This document shows, one piece after another, positions 22,225 through 33,019 of a stretch of 64,000 nucleotides of DNA. The position numbers and the translations under genes are program-made. The stretch spans positions 47,821,735 to 47,885,734 of the forward strand of contig CM017567.1 in assembly GCA_007844125.1 (NCBI GenBank). The letters are read 5' to 3'. Positions within the stretch are counted from its first letter, which is position 1, and each line of letters starts with the position of its first letter. The stretch is from Sinonovacula constricta (taxonomy: Eukaryota; Mollusca; Bivalvia; Cardiida; Solecurtidae). Under the pieces are notes generated by a model that made no database searches, was not told the origin of the DNA, and worked only from the letters and a program-made list of their open reading frames with translations.

Positions 22225-22640
22225 TATGTTATTTAATATTAAGTTCAGGACTTTTTCAAACAAAATTGTTAATTATTCTAAAACAAAAACAAAAGTCATC
22301 CAATAGTAAAACTAAAAGTACAATGGTGCATGTTAAAGTATTTTGATATTGTGCCCTTTGCAAGTTTCTTGAACAAAGGTTGTTTTACTTTCTCCAAGAT
22401 CAGTGGTTAGTTTACACTTGTCTCCAATGCTGACAATTGGATGGGACTCTCTTCAAGCCTGACATTATCCCCCACACAAGTTTGTTTTTATTCCCTTCTG
22501 GCCCGGTAAAATCGACATTAACTGGGCTTTGTTTCTGCTTTCCTTTTCCTTGCTTGTTAACTTTTCTCTTAAACAAGAAGCTTACGGGCAACAGGCATTT
22601 ATTGGCATGCTATATTATGTTCTGGAAAACAGGATGCATT
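22225..22640 (+). repeat. Segmental duplication copy 2 (after SINE-A)
   Basis: AAAACTAAAAGTACAATGG, GACATTAACTGGGCTTTGTT, GCAACAGGCATTTATTG, about 1.45 kb after copy 1. The 91-residue open frame at 22437 lies in it; its paralogue lacks that frame, so I do not call a gene. Confidence 0.65.
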
Positions 22641-22858
22641 TACACACTGCTTGTGGCCTGGTCAAAGTTTTTTAGATTTCTGCTATTAACAAAGTTAAGT
22701 TCAGACTTGTAGCTTTGAAACTTTTTTTTGTGTGATTTGTGTGACAGTTATTCATGTTGTTTGTTTTTTTATTGTTGAATGTTGATTATTTTTAATGTAT
22801 TGAAAGTAGAATTGTTATTTACACTGGACATTATGAATTGCCATTCATTTGAAATTAA

Positions 22859-23063
22859 GGGGCGCCCATGGCATAGTGGTAGCATTGCTGATTTTTAACT
22901 CCTGGGACTGCTTAACCGCCCTTGTTCAATATGTGTTATGGGTGAAAGACTTATGTGGGAAGGTCTTCCAGTTGACCTACATTGTGCCTGTGGTTCTACC
23001 CAGACAATTGTCTTCCTCCATAACCATATCCATAATTGGTCACTGCAATGTATTTGAAAAAAA
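22859..23063 (+). mobile_element. SINE family C
   Basis: GGGGCGCCCATGGCATAGTG head, AAGGTCTTCCAGTTGACC middle, TTGAAAAAAAACAATC end. Confidence 0.7.
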
Positions 23064-23095
23064 ACAATCATTTAAATTTGAATATAAGTTTTAAG

Positions 23096-23370
23096 TCGGC
23101 TCCAGGTACGGGTGATCCTCAGGTTCGATCCTGGGCAGCCACATACTAAAGTCGTTAAAATTTGTAGTGGTTCCTTTGGTTATGATCAAGCAAATATAAG
23201 GGTAGTTACATGACTGGTTGACCTGGTGTCAGGATGATTTGACTGGGTGTAGTATCATTCCAGGTGTTCATGGCATGCTGTACACAGAGAAGGCAGCACT
23301 ATATCTGCTTTAAGTGGACACAGTCTCCAGATAACTGAAATACTGCTGGCGGGATGATAAACCCAATGAA
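23096..23370 (+). mobile_element. SINE family A, exact 11-bp target duplication
   Basis: TCGGCTCCAGGTACGGGTGA start (5'-truncated), GATGATAAACCCAATGAA end. TAAGTTTTAAG at 23085-23095 and 23371-23381. Confidence 0.85.
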
Positions 23371-23590
23371 TAAGTTTTAAGTGTCTTAAATTAAAATTAT
23401 ATTCTGTACGCTACCCAGGCAACAGTACTTAAGTAATGCTAGGAGTTTTTTGATAAGGATCTGCTTGTCTTCTGCCGGTTTCTATAATAAAATGACCTTA
23501 GTTCCTAGTAACAGTAACTTTTGCATGGTTTTGTTATGAAAGCTCAGAATGGGTCATTTACAAATAGGGCAGAAAAGGGAATGTATGGCA

Positions 23591-23915
23591 ACCGGACCTG
23601 GTAGTGCAATTGGTAGAGCGTCGGCTCTAAGCACAGGAGGCCCCAGGTTCAATCCAGGGCCTTGACATACCATAGTCATTTAAAATGGTAGTGGTATAGC
23701 TCCCTTGCTAACAATTAAACAAATATAGAGTAGTTCCATGACTGGTAGGTCAGATGTCAGGATAATGTGACTTGGTGTGGTATCATGCCAGGTGTTTATG
23801 GCATGCTATACACAGTGAAGGCAGCACTATATCTTCTTCAAGTTAACACCGCCTCCAGATAACTTAAATACAGTTGTTGGGTCGATAAACCCCCCAAAAA
23901 AACAACCAACAACAA
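23591..23915 (+). mobile_element. SINE family A
   Basis: CCGGACCTGGTAGTGCAATT head, CCCAGGTTCAATCCAGGGCC, ATAAACCCCCCAAAAAAAC tail. Confidence 0.8.
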
Positions 23916-24969
23916 TTATGCATGGTCAGTCAGGTCCTTTTTTCTTTCCCATGTCTTCTGTGTGTAGGTACAGGTTACCTTTTGTGTTTTGTGTAACTGT
24001 GGAAGTTTGTCCTTTTTATGGACACTGGTTTAGCAGGTTTTCATCAAGCCAAACACCTCACTGTTTGATTTTTTCAACCAATTGTATTTCACCTAAATGG
24101 TTTTGCACTCAAAACCAATGCCATGTGTGTAGTAATATTGAGGATCCACATTTAGTGCATGAGGGGGTCTACACTGATAGAGAGTTGTAGCACCTGAAGC
24201 ATATACATGTAGCGGAAGGAATTTAGTCTTGCCTTATTCTTTAAGGTCCCACTGCCTGGTATGACAGTAAGTTTACATGTATTTAAGTTAATAAGGTAAT
24301 TTATTTTTGTGTATTTGTGATAGTTATAACATATCAACCTTTTCCTGTTCCTTTCAGAAATTACAAAAAATAGTAATAACCTTCCTGACCCATGTGGCCT
24401 TTGAAAGACACGTGAATGACACCTGAATGCATGACAAATGCATGATGTCATTAAATAAATTATGCTAATTGAGTGAAAATATTTAGTTTAATTTGGTTTT
24501 GTCCTTATAAGGTGTATATCATTTGTGATATCAATTTATTTCATAGAACTAACTTTTCAGTCAAGCAAAAGATAAATTACACAAGCGGACATGTATTTAT
24601 GAAGCACATGGCTGTTGAATCGATGTGAATTTCACTGCAGGTTTGCGAATATTTTTAAACATTTTTAACACTTACCTTAAATCTTTAAGCAAAAGTTATG
24701 CCTGAACTGACAGTACAAATGTAAAAAAAAATAACTATTTTCTTATGACCACATGCAAATTTTTTAATGAAGTGCTACAGCGCTTTTTAGTTTGTCTCCA
24801 TGCAAATTAATAGGTTCATAAAGAATTGAATGTCAGCAAAATAAGATTCAATACTCGATTAAAATTTATTACCTGTTAACCTGCTTAGCACAGTTTGACT
24901 CAAATTTGGTAAACAGTGTAGACCTAGATCAGCTAGATACCTCTGGGAACTCAGGTTATCCTCGGTTCT
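23916..24969 (+). other. No recognised feature
   Basis: AT-rich sequence; short frames at 23918 (+) and 24152 (-) show no family signature. Confidence 0.3.
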
Positions 24970-25286
24970 GAGGGGCACTCATATCGTAGTGGTAGAGTAG
25001 GTTTATAACTCCCGACTCTTTGGTCACCCACTTCGTGGGTTCAAGCCCAGTGGCCCCATGCTATGGGGATGACCATGATATAGTGGTATAAATGCCGATT
25101 TGTATCTCCTATAACTGCTTAACCCCACTGGTTCAAGACCTCTTAAATGCAAAATACTTAATATGGGAAGGTTTTTTCAGCTGACCTGTGGTGTGCCGTC
25201 GGTTCTACCCAGGCATTTATCTGGGATTTTTCTCCACCAAAACAGCCGAACACTGCTATAATGATCATAATTGGTCACTGCCATGT
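24970..25286 (+). mobile_element. Two abutting SINE family C copies
   Basis: 24970-25058 is a head (CACTCATATCGTAGTGGTAG, GTGGGTTCAAGCCCAG). 25059-25286 is a second, fuller copy (CATGATATAGTGGTATAAAT, GGTTCTACCCAGGCATTTAT, ATAATTGGTCACTGCCATG). The LINE fragment follows directly. Confidence 0.65.
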
Positions 25287-25620
25287 TTCAAGAGTTTTAT
25301 TAATGATGCCCCAAGGCTATGGAATGCACTGCCCTCTGAAGTATAAAACGCAGGTACTCTGCTAAGTTTTAACAAACTACTGAAATCTTACTTTTTCAAG
25401 ATAACTTATGAACGTCAAATCTATTGCTACAAATATTCATTTAGTTTATGTTGTAATTACATAACAAACGTAGTACATGTATGTCAAAGTAATGTAAATC
25501 ACTTTTGACCATAGGCTGTCTATGAAAAGAGTGCTATATTAAAGTGTTTTTTTATTATTATTATTTTTATTATTATTATGATTATTATTATCATTATTAT
25601 TATTATATCAAAAACAAAAC
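25287..25620 (+). mobile_element. 3' end of a non-LTR retrotransposon (LINE), 5'-truncated
   Basis: In frame from 25287 the peptide reads FINDAPRLWNALPSEV, a stop, then GTLLSFNKLLKSYFFK. APRLWN-LP--------SF-K-LK-YLF is the recurrent C-terminal tail of reverse transcriptases of CR1/L2/Jockey-type LINEs. The untranslated end runs GAGTGCTATATTAAAGTG into a TTATTA-type microsatellite tail (25548-25610), also typical. It abuts a C-type SINE on its left and ends about 30 bp before the GALNT acceptor. One stop inside the reading frame and the 5' truncation make it inactive. Confidence 0.75.
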
Positions 25621-25640
25621 ATCCTTTGTTCTACTTGCAG

Positions 25641-25794
25641 GAGAGCGAGGGGAAGGGGTAATAATTGACAAGGATTCTTTGCCGCCAGAGGAACGAGCCA
25701 AATATGATGAGGGTTGGCAAAACAATGCCTTTAACCAGTACGTTAGTGACAAGATCTCCCTACATAGATCCCTGAAAGATGTTCGTGACAAAGA
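25641..25794 (+). CDS. GALNT: GALNT-family internal exon (stem/N-terminal edge of catalytic unit)
   Basis: Internal exon of a polypeptide N-acetylgalactosaminyltransferase, a Golgi type II membrane enzyme that moves GalNAc from UDP-GalNAc to Ser/Thr of mucin-type proteins. It is preceded by a CTACTTGCAG acceptor and followed by a GTAAGT donor at 25795. It reads two bases of a split codon, 50 whole codons, then two bases of a split codon. The peptide opens ERGEGVIIDKD and contains EGWQNNAFNQYVSDKISLHR then SLKDVRDK. This is the family's conserved pre-catalytic segment: a GE-G-V-I-D block, then FN-ASD-I-LHR-L-D-R. The in-frame run upstream of the acceptor is LINE tail and low-complexity TTA sequence, so the ATG at 25544 is not a start. 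The first exons (cytoplasmic tail and membrane anchor) were not found. Which paralogue this is cannot be decided from 50 residues. Confidence 0.88.
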
Positions 25795-26368
25795 GTAAGT
25801 GGATTTTTTTATTTATTTTTTTTTAAATTACTATTTTTTAGCCCCAGGACTGTGACTTCTAGCAGTTGGCCCTTCCATCTGTGCTGCAGTCTGTATGTCT
25901 GTCCTATTTCTGTGACTTGGTAATTACTTCCATAATCTTTATGGAACGTCGATCAGACTTAATATAATCTTGAATGAAGGTGTGTTGAGCATAACATTTT
26001 ACTAATGGAACATGGTCGAGGTTTTATGAAAATTAAAGTCAATACTTATACATTTGCTACTCATGCTATATTGTTATAAGTATAGATTTAGTTCTAAGAG
26101 ATGGCTTTGACATTATTTAAATGTCATCAGACTAAGCCATCAAATTATGAAATCTTTGAAGATACTTCCCACAAACTGTATATCATTTGCAAGTACAGCC
26201 CTCAAGGTGAAGGTCGTATTTAGGGTCATTCACTTTGGAAGGCTCATTATTTATCATCACGTTTCCAAAATTTGATTTTCTTCTTTCAGTGTTGTGTTTT
26301 TAACCTCTTATTTTGTGAGTTTTGAGATGTTTCCAGCTTAGTGGTTAAGATTGCTAACAAAATAGTTT

Positions 26369-27352
26369 ATCATAATCACCATCATTATCACTTATCATCT
26401 TATCATAATCACCTTCATTATCACTTATCATCTTTATCATAATCATCTTCATTATCACATATCATCTTTATCATAATCACCTTCATTATCACTTATCTTT
26501 ATTATAATCACCTTCATTATCACTTATCATAATCACCTTCATTATCACTTATCTTTATCATAATCCCCATCATTATCACTTATCATCTTTATCATGATCA
26601 CCATCATTATCACTTATCATCTTATAATCACCTTCATTATCACATATCATCTTTATCATGATCACCATCATTATCACTTATCATCTTATAATCACCTTCA
26701 TTATCACTTATCATCTTTATCATAATCATCTTCATTATCACATATCATCTTTATCATAATCACATCCATTATCACTTTTCATCTTTATCATAATCACCTT
26801 CATTATCTCTTATCATCTTATAATCACCTTCATTATCACTTATCATCTTTATCATAATCACCTTCATTATCACTTATTATCTTTATCATAATCACCTTCA
26901 TTATCACTTATTATCTTTATCATAATCACCTTCATTATCACTTATAATCACCTTCATTATCACTTATCATCTATATCATAATCACCTTCATTATCACTTA
27001 TCATCTATATCATAATCACCTTCATTATCACTTATCATCTTTATCATAATCACCTTCATTATCACTTTATCATAATCACCTTCATTATCACTTATCTTTA
27101 TCATAATCACCTTCATTATCACTTATCATCTTTATCATAATCACTTTCATTATCACTTATCATCTTTATCATAATCACCTTCATTATCACTTTTCATCTT
27201 TATCATTATCACCTTCATTATCACTTATCTTAGTCATAATCACCATCATCATCACTTATCATCTTTATCATAATCACCTTCATTATCACTTATTTATCAT
27301 AATCACCTTCATTATCACTTATCATTTTTATCATTATCACCTTCATTATCAT
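26369..27352 (+). repeat. G-depleted minisatellite (about 34-bp unit) in the GALNT intron
   Basis: Built of CATAATCACCTTCATTATCA then CTTATCATCTTTAT, with shortened variants. I count only three G bases on the plus strand in about 980 bp. It begins about 575 bp after the GALNT donor. Confidence 0.9.
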
Positions 27353-27875
27353 TAAAAGTCTCGTTCAATCATCTAAACCACTTCCAGCACCCCTACTGTC
27401 ATTATTGCAATCACCATTAACATAACTTAACATCTTTAATGACACTATTAAAAAGACATGAATCCTTTCATAATAGCATTTCCCAGCATCCTCAATACTA
27501 ATCATCTTCATGGTTAACTCCATTAATAGGAACTATGTCAGCAGTTTAATTTGATTTTCTGCCATTTTCACCTCATTTATACAAATTGAAACCCTTTAGC
27601 CCTAACAGAAAATATTGTCATTTTCTCCAATATTATGAATCCCAGAAATCATTTAATTTATTCCTTAGCCTGCTGTAAAAAAAAAAAAGCTGTTTCTGAT
27701 AACTTAATAACCCATACTTCTTTAAAACTTATTTTCTATATTTTTACTTATGTTACTTCAAGACATGGAAAGCCATGCTGAAATACAAGACTGCAACACA
27801 GAGTGTCGATCCAGATACGGCAGTTTCCATACGGAACTGACTGATCTGGTAGTACACTATTTGGCTTAGTTTGAC
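27353..27875 (+). repeat. AT-rich sequence and repeat H copy
   Basis: 27765-27875 plus 28075-28110 is repeat H split by SINE-A; it shares CAAGCAGGCTAAGAGTTA with 13900 and CAGCTTCCAAC-type motifs with 59030-59175. Confidence 0.4.
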
Positions 27876-28074
27876 TAGACCTGGTAGCGCAATCGGTAGA
27901 GTGTCCACTCCAGGAACAAGAGGTTCAGGTTGGATCCTAGACCGCGACATACCATAGTCGTTAACAATGGTAGTGGCATAGCTACCTTGCTGTCACTCAA
28001 GCAACTAGAAGGGGACACCATCTCTATCTCAAAATAACTGAAATACTGTTGGTGGGACGATAAACCCAACAAAC
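27876..28074 (+). mobile_element. SINE family A with internal deletion
   Basis: GACCTGGTAGCGCAATCGGT head, jumps from CTCAAGCAACTAGAAGGG to GACACCATCTC, so the central domain is lost. It interrupts a dispersed repeat (H). Confidence 0.75.
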
Positions 28075-28397
28075 TACTCAATATGGTCCAAGCAGGCTAA
28101 GAGTTACTGTGGACTTTTAACTCTAACATAATCATAATCATCATTAATGCCAATCTACAGTACTTCTTGAAACGACTGAATTGCCTCAGTTCAAATGAGT
28201 TTTCTAATGCATTTTCAATGCAGCCAAAGATGATTAATGCACAAAGATATTATCTGTGCCATAAATATATTGGGTTTACACTTTTCTAAATGAAAAATGC
28301 TTGCTGATTGTCTGTTAATCCATGTGCTGTTACAAAGATGAATATCTTTGATGTAAAATTAGTTGAGAAGCAAAAAATGCCCTCATGGTTTGTCTTT

Positions 28398-28543
28398 AGG
28401 TTCTTGCTGGTTGGTTCTCCAGTTAACCTGCGGTGCACTGGTGGTTCTACCCAGGCATAAGTCTGGGGTCTTCCTCCACTAATAATTAGCTAGACATCAC
28501 CATAATTACCATAATTGTGTTGGTGTGATGTAACAAAAAACAA
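28398..28543 (+). mobile_element. SINE family D 3' portion
   Basis: CCAGTTAACCTGCGGTGCAC, TACCCAGGCATAAGTCTGGG, AATAATTAGCTAGACATCAC, AACAAAAAACAAAG. Confidence 0.6.
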
Positions 28544-28559
28544 AGAAGCAGACGGTAAG

Positions 28560-28890
28560 GTGGAGTCCCCATGGCAAAGTAGGTCAAGGACACAACTTTT
28601 TAACTACTCCAACTCTTTGACCCCTGTATGTTTGGGTTTGAGTCTCAGTCTAGCCTAGATAAGTTTTTAATTATAATTCACATTATAATAACCTTTTTTA
28701 TATTTCTATCACATATTTAAATTTTAACCTATTTTTTAGTAACGCTTAACCTTATCGTCTTTAGAACTGTATGACCTACCAAGTGTCGGTGTGCTGTAAA
28801 GCCCAAAATTTAAAGTTCAAATCCCAGTCTGTGTGTTACATTAATGTGGTGCATTTGTGATTCTACCCATACAAATTACCATCTTATCAT
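28560..28890 (+). mobile_element. Mosaic of SINE C/D pieces and a separate SINE tail
   Basis: 28560-28660 is a tRNA-like head (CCCCATGGCAAAGTAGGTCA, GGGTTTGAGTCTCAG). 28765-28811 has CTGTATGACCTACCAAGTGT and GTGCTGTAAAGCCCAAA, also found at 58492-58545. 28811-28890 is a degraded family D middle. Confidence 0.4.
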
Positions 28891-28910
28891 CACCAATATC
28901 AAGAAGTATA

Positions 28911-29232
28911 GACCGGACCTGGTAGCGCAATTGGTAGAGTGTCGGCTCCAGGTACGCAAGGCCCTAGTTTGGATCCCGGGCCGCGACATACCAAAGTTGT
29001 TAAAAATGATAGTGGTATAGCTCCCTTGCTAATGCTCAAGCAAATATAAGGGTAGTTCCACGACTGGTTGGCCCGGTGTCAGGATAATGTGACTGGGTGT
29101 GGGATCACGCCAGGTGTTCACGGCATGCTATACACAGTGAAGGCAGCACTATATATGCTTCAAGTGGACACCGTCTCCAGATAACTGAAATACTGTTGGT
29201 GGGACGAGTAACCCATTAAACAAACAAACAAA
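28911..29232 (+). mobile_element. SINE family A, full length, 11-bp target duplication
   Basis: GACCGGACCTGGTAGCGCAA head, complete body, (AAAC)n tail. CAAGAAGTATA at 28900-28910 and 29233-29243. Best full-length reference for family A, 322 bp. Confidence 0.9.
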
Positions 29233-29763
29233 CAAGAAGTATAATTGCATTGTTGTGATGCAAAAATATGAAAAGATTTTATAAAAATAACTACACAAAT
29301 AACTTAAAAAATGTATACAACACATCATTACCCAACTAAAAAAGTCCAAACACACCAGCATCAATATTTGAAGTGATTCATGTCTCTTATTTTTCAAGTA
29401 ATCGGTTAAGAGTTCATTACAATGTTCCGTTATCTTTGTAGCCGATAAACTGCTGCTAGAAAATAGAGTAAAGCAATTAAATTGTTGTCTTGCAGCCAGA
29501 CCTAAATTTAATGCCCGGTTAAAAGATAAAAGTGTCATTTACTTGTAAATTATTTGCAGCAAAAAATCTGTAAACACAGTTCTTATCTTTCCCAATATTG
29601 CCGATCATTAAAACTGTAGTTGATGCTGTTATTTATGCTATGCTTAACATTTTGCACATTTTGAGATTATTTTTCTTTTATTTGCCCATAATGATTTATT
29701 TATGATTATTTTATTTAGAAACCATTGATCCTCTGTTACATTAAGTTTGCTCTATGTGCCCTC

Positions 29764-31115
29764 ACTGTAGGAGGCTCTTGCACATACAGAAATATAATAG
29801 TTGAATGAATACATGAATAGTTGGTTAAAGGAAAATGGAAACATACACATTTGTTAGTCTTCCCTGTTGGTAAAAGGAAAATGGAAACATACACATTTGT
29901 TAGTTTCCCGTGTTGGTTAAAGGAAAATGGAAACATACACATTTGTTAGTCGGAAGTGTTGTTTAAAGGAAAATGGAAACATACACATTTGTTAGTTTCC
30001 CGTGTTGGTTAAAGGAAAAAGGAAACATACACATTTGCTAGTTTCCGCTGTTGTTTAAATGAAAATGGAAACATACACATTTGTTAGTTTCCCCTGTTGG
30101 TTAAAGGAAAATAGAAACATACACTTTTGCTAGTTTCCCCTGTTGGTTAAAGGAAAATGGAAACATACACATTTGTAAGTTTCCCCTGTAGGAGGCTCTT
30201 GCACATACAGAAATATAATAGTGGAATGAATACATGAATAGCTGGTTAAAGGAAAATGTAAACATACACATTTGTTAGTTTCCCCTGTTGGTTAAAGGAA
30301 AATGAAAACATACACATTTGTTAGTTTTCCATGTTGGTAAAAGGAAAATGGAAACATACACATTTGTTAGTTTCCCGTGTTGGTTAAAGGAAAATGGAAA
30401 CATACACATTTGTTAGTCGGAAGTGTTTTTTAAAGGAAAATGGAAACATACACATTTGTTAGTTTCCCGTGTTGGTTAAAGGAAAAAGGAAACATACACA
30501 TTTGTTAGTCTTCCCTGTTGGTAAAAGGAAAATGAAAACGTACACATTTGTTAGTTTTCCATGTTGGTTAAAGGAAAATGGAAACATACACTTTTGTTAG
30601 TCTTCCCTGTTGGTAAAAGGAAAATGAAAACATACACATTTGTTAGTTTTCCATGTTGGTTAAAGGAAAATGGAAACATACACATTTGTTTGTTTCCTGT
30701 GTTGGTTAAAGGAAAATGGAAACATACACATTTGTTAGTCGGAAGTGTTGTTTAAAGGAAAATGGAAACATACACATTTGTTAGTTTCCCGTGTTGGTTA
30801 AAGGAAAAAGGAAACATACACATTTGTTAGTTTCCGCTGTTGTTTAAATGAAAATAGAAACATACACATTTGTTAGTTTCCTAGTTTCCCCTGTTGGTTA
30901 AAGGAAAATAGAAACATACACTTTTGCTAGTTTCCCCTGTTGGTTAAAGGAAAATGGAAACATACACATTTGTTAGTTTCCCCTGTAGGAGGCTCTTGCA
31001 CATACAGAAATATAATAGTGGAATGAATACATGAATAGCTGGTTAAAGGAAAATGTAAACATACACATTTGTTAGTTTCCCCTGTTGGTTAAAGGAAAAT
31101 GAAAACATACATATT
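29764..31115 (+). repeat. 46-bp minisatellite with longer-range repeats
   Basis: Unit TTGGTTAAAGGAAAATGGAA, ACATACACATTTGTTAGTTT, CCCGTG. A distinct insert, CTGTAGGAGGCTCTTGCACA with AATGAATACATGAATAG, occurs at 29764, 30186 and 30983, marking larger duplicated blocks. Open frames here are artefacts. Confidence 0.88.
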
Positions 31116-31257
31116 TGTTCGTTTATATTTGGAAAGAGTTGTAAGGAAAATTAGTTAGAAATGGAAAAGAAGTTTGTTGTTAACATCTGTAGCAAATTTA
31201 GTGTAACAGCTGTAAAGATTAGGAATGCTAACTTTATATAAAATCTGACAACAGAGC

Positions 31258-31345
31258 AAGGTTCTTGAGCGAGATGATTATTTTACTACACATTGTCCCA
31301 GGTAGCCGATATCAGAGTAGTGCTTCTACCCAGGATGTGGCCTGT
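31258..31345 (+). mobile_element. SINE family E fragment
   Basis: Middle part only: GGTTCTTGAGCGAGATGATT, then GCTTCTACCCAGGATGTGG. Confidence 0.5.
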
Positions 31346-31439
31346 TGACAATATAAGACCATAATGCAGAAAAAAAAGCTATTTTCTTATTGCATTGTCT
31401 ATGGGAGAATATATTAAAAGATAAATAACAGCAGCAACT

Positions 31440-31780
31440 GTCACTGACATGCTTTAAAAACAAACATCAATAGACTGTCTTGTGTCATCCGAGAAGTATT
31501 GACATCAGCTTTCTCTAGAATGCTTTATAAAGAAGCAGTCATCCATACAAGACAAAAGATGTCATTTAAACTCTGGTGTGTCTTATGGATCTTGTTTTGG
31601 CATAATAAGGTTATGTTTGGCGGCCGTATTTATAAGTCTGTTCTATATCGACATCTCGTCCATACATGGCAAAGACATAACTTTAGATCTTATGGTGTCA
31701 GAATTTACTTGTCTTGGCTTATGTAATGCTTTGGGTATGTTATGTTTTGCCACACTCTTCACAGGTTTTTTTTGTTTACA
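31440..31780 (+). repeat. Paralogous segment, copy 1
   Basis: CATACATGGCAAAGACATAA, ATCTTATGGTGTCAGAATTT, GTTATGTTTTGCCACAC matches 32465-32625. Overlapping short frames are not conserved between copies. Confidence 0.5.
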
Positions 31781-31884
31781 GAAATATCGACTTTTTTATG
31801 CGTTGATATAACTTGTTCTTTTATGCATTTCAATCTTTGTTTTGGCATCAGTTTATCATGTTTGTCAATGTCATTCTCTAGAGA

Positions 31885-32150
31885 TGGGGTACCTGTGGCA
31901 TTGTGGTAGAGTTCCCTATTTGTAACTGCTCTGACTGTTTAGTCTCTCACCACATGGGTTTAAGTCCTGTTCAGGGCGAAGGATTTAATGCGAGTGTGAG
32001 AAGGTCTTCAGCTAACTTGTGGTGTGCTGGTGGTTCTACCAAGACATGTGTCTGGGGTCTTCCTCCATCAAAAGCTGGACATAGCTATAATGATCATAAA
32101 TGGTTGCTGCAATGTATTTAAATAACACACACACACACACACAAACACAC
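31885..32150 (+). mobile_element. SINE family C ending in (AC)n
   Basis: GGGGTACCTGTGGCATTGTG head, CATGGGTTTAAGTCCTGTTC, GTGTCTGGGGTCTTCCTCCA, and a tail that has become an AC microsatellite. Confidence 0.75.
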
Positions 32151-32206
32151 TCCTTTACTAGACTGCTCAATAAAGAAATGGCACCTGCTTCATTTTAAAT
32201 CCTTTG

Positions 32207-32450
32207 AGTGGGGTGCACCCGTGGCTGAGCGGTTAGAGGCTCTGACTTGTAATTCCTCAGCCCCTAACCATGTGAGTTCCAAGTCCCATCTGAGATGAGA
32301 CCTTCCATGTGGGGAGGTTTTCCAGTTAACCTGGGTTGCACCGGCTGGTTTTACCTAGACATAAGTCTTGTGTCTTTCTCTGCCAATAATTAGCTGGACA
32401 TTGCCTATATGACCATAATTGTGTTAGTGCGATGTAACGAAAAACAAAAC
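32207..32450 (+). mobile_element. SINE family D with 10-bp target duplication
   Basis: GGGGTGCACCCGTGGCTGAG head, CTAGACATAAGTCTTGTGTC middle, AACGAAAAACAAAAC tail. AAATCCTTTG at 32197-32206 is repeated at 32451-32460. Confidence 0.8.
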
Positions 32451-32460
32451 AAATCCTTTG

Positions 32461-32640
32461 GGATGTAAGGTTTTGGCTTCAGTATGTCCTGTTCATTTTT
32501 CTCTATACAGATTTCTACAGAAACCTCATACAATCATGGCAAAGGCATCACTTCTAATCTTATGAGTCCAAAGGGTCCATAACTTGGCTTCACTTTGTTA
32601 TGTTTTGTAAAATTATTTATTAAATAACTATACATTATTA
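32461..32640 (+). repeat. Paralogous segment, copy 2
   Basis: AATCATGGCAAAGGCATCAC, ATCTTATGAGTCCAAAGGG, GTTATGTTTTGTAAAAT. The SINE-D at 32207-32450 precedes it. Confidence 0.5.
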
Positions 32641-33019
32641 GTCCTTTAAAAAAGCACCGGCCATGTTCAATAACACAACGGCCTGGTTCAAAACAGTGCC
32701 AATATCTATATCACTTTTTGGCCCCTTTGTGACTGAAATTATGAGTGGACATGTGACTTATAAAGTTTGTTGCACTACAAGCAAGTGTCTTTTTTTCTGC
32801 ATCTTGAAAATGAGTGCAGAAGGAAATTTGTTTGATTTTATACTCATGGTGCCTCCAATTGCAGTACAACAACAAAGAATAAACCTAATGAAAGTCCTTA
32901 TTGTTGTTTCTGAAACTAAACTTCGGGCCTGTAAAATGTTTTTTGGTTATTGAATCTTCAAATGTTACATGCCCAAATGTCCATGCATATTTTTTATTGT
33001 AGCATTGTTGCCAAGTGTT

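Noticed and set aside
25544..25640. ATG at 25544 as the start of the GALNT open frame
   Set aside because: Sequence before 25641 is the LINE tail and a TTA microsatellite, followed by a clear acceptor; GALNT proteins begin with a membrane anchor, which is absent.
26369..27352. Possible CRISPR-like array
   Set aside because: Units are contiguous with variable length and no unique spacers; the setting is eukaryotic intron. The same holds for the 46-bp and 81-bp arrays.
29149..29538. 129-residue reverse open frame, the second longest seen
   Set aside because: Its start of translation and end overlap SINE-A sequence and its target flank; the rest shows no motif.
32663..32953. 96-residue open frame, possible exon
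   Set aside because: No recognised motif; composition is like the surrounding AT-rich intron and no matching splice sites stood out.
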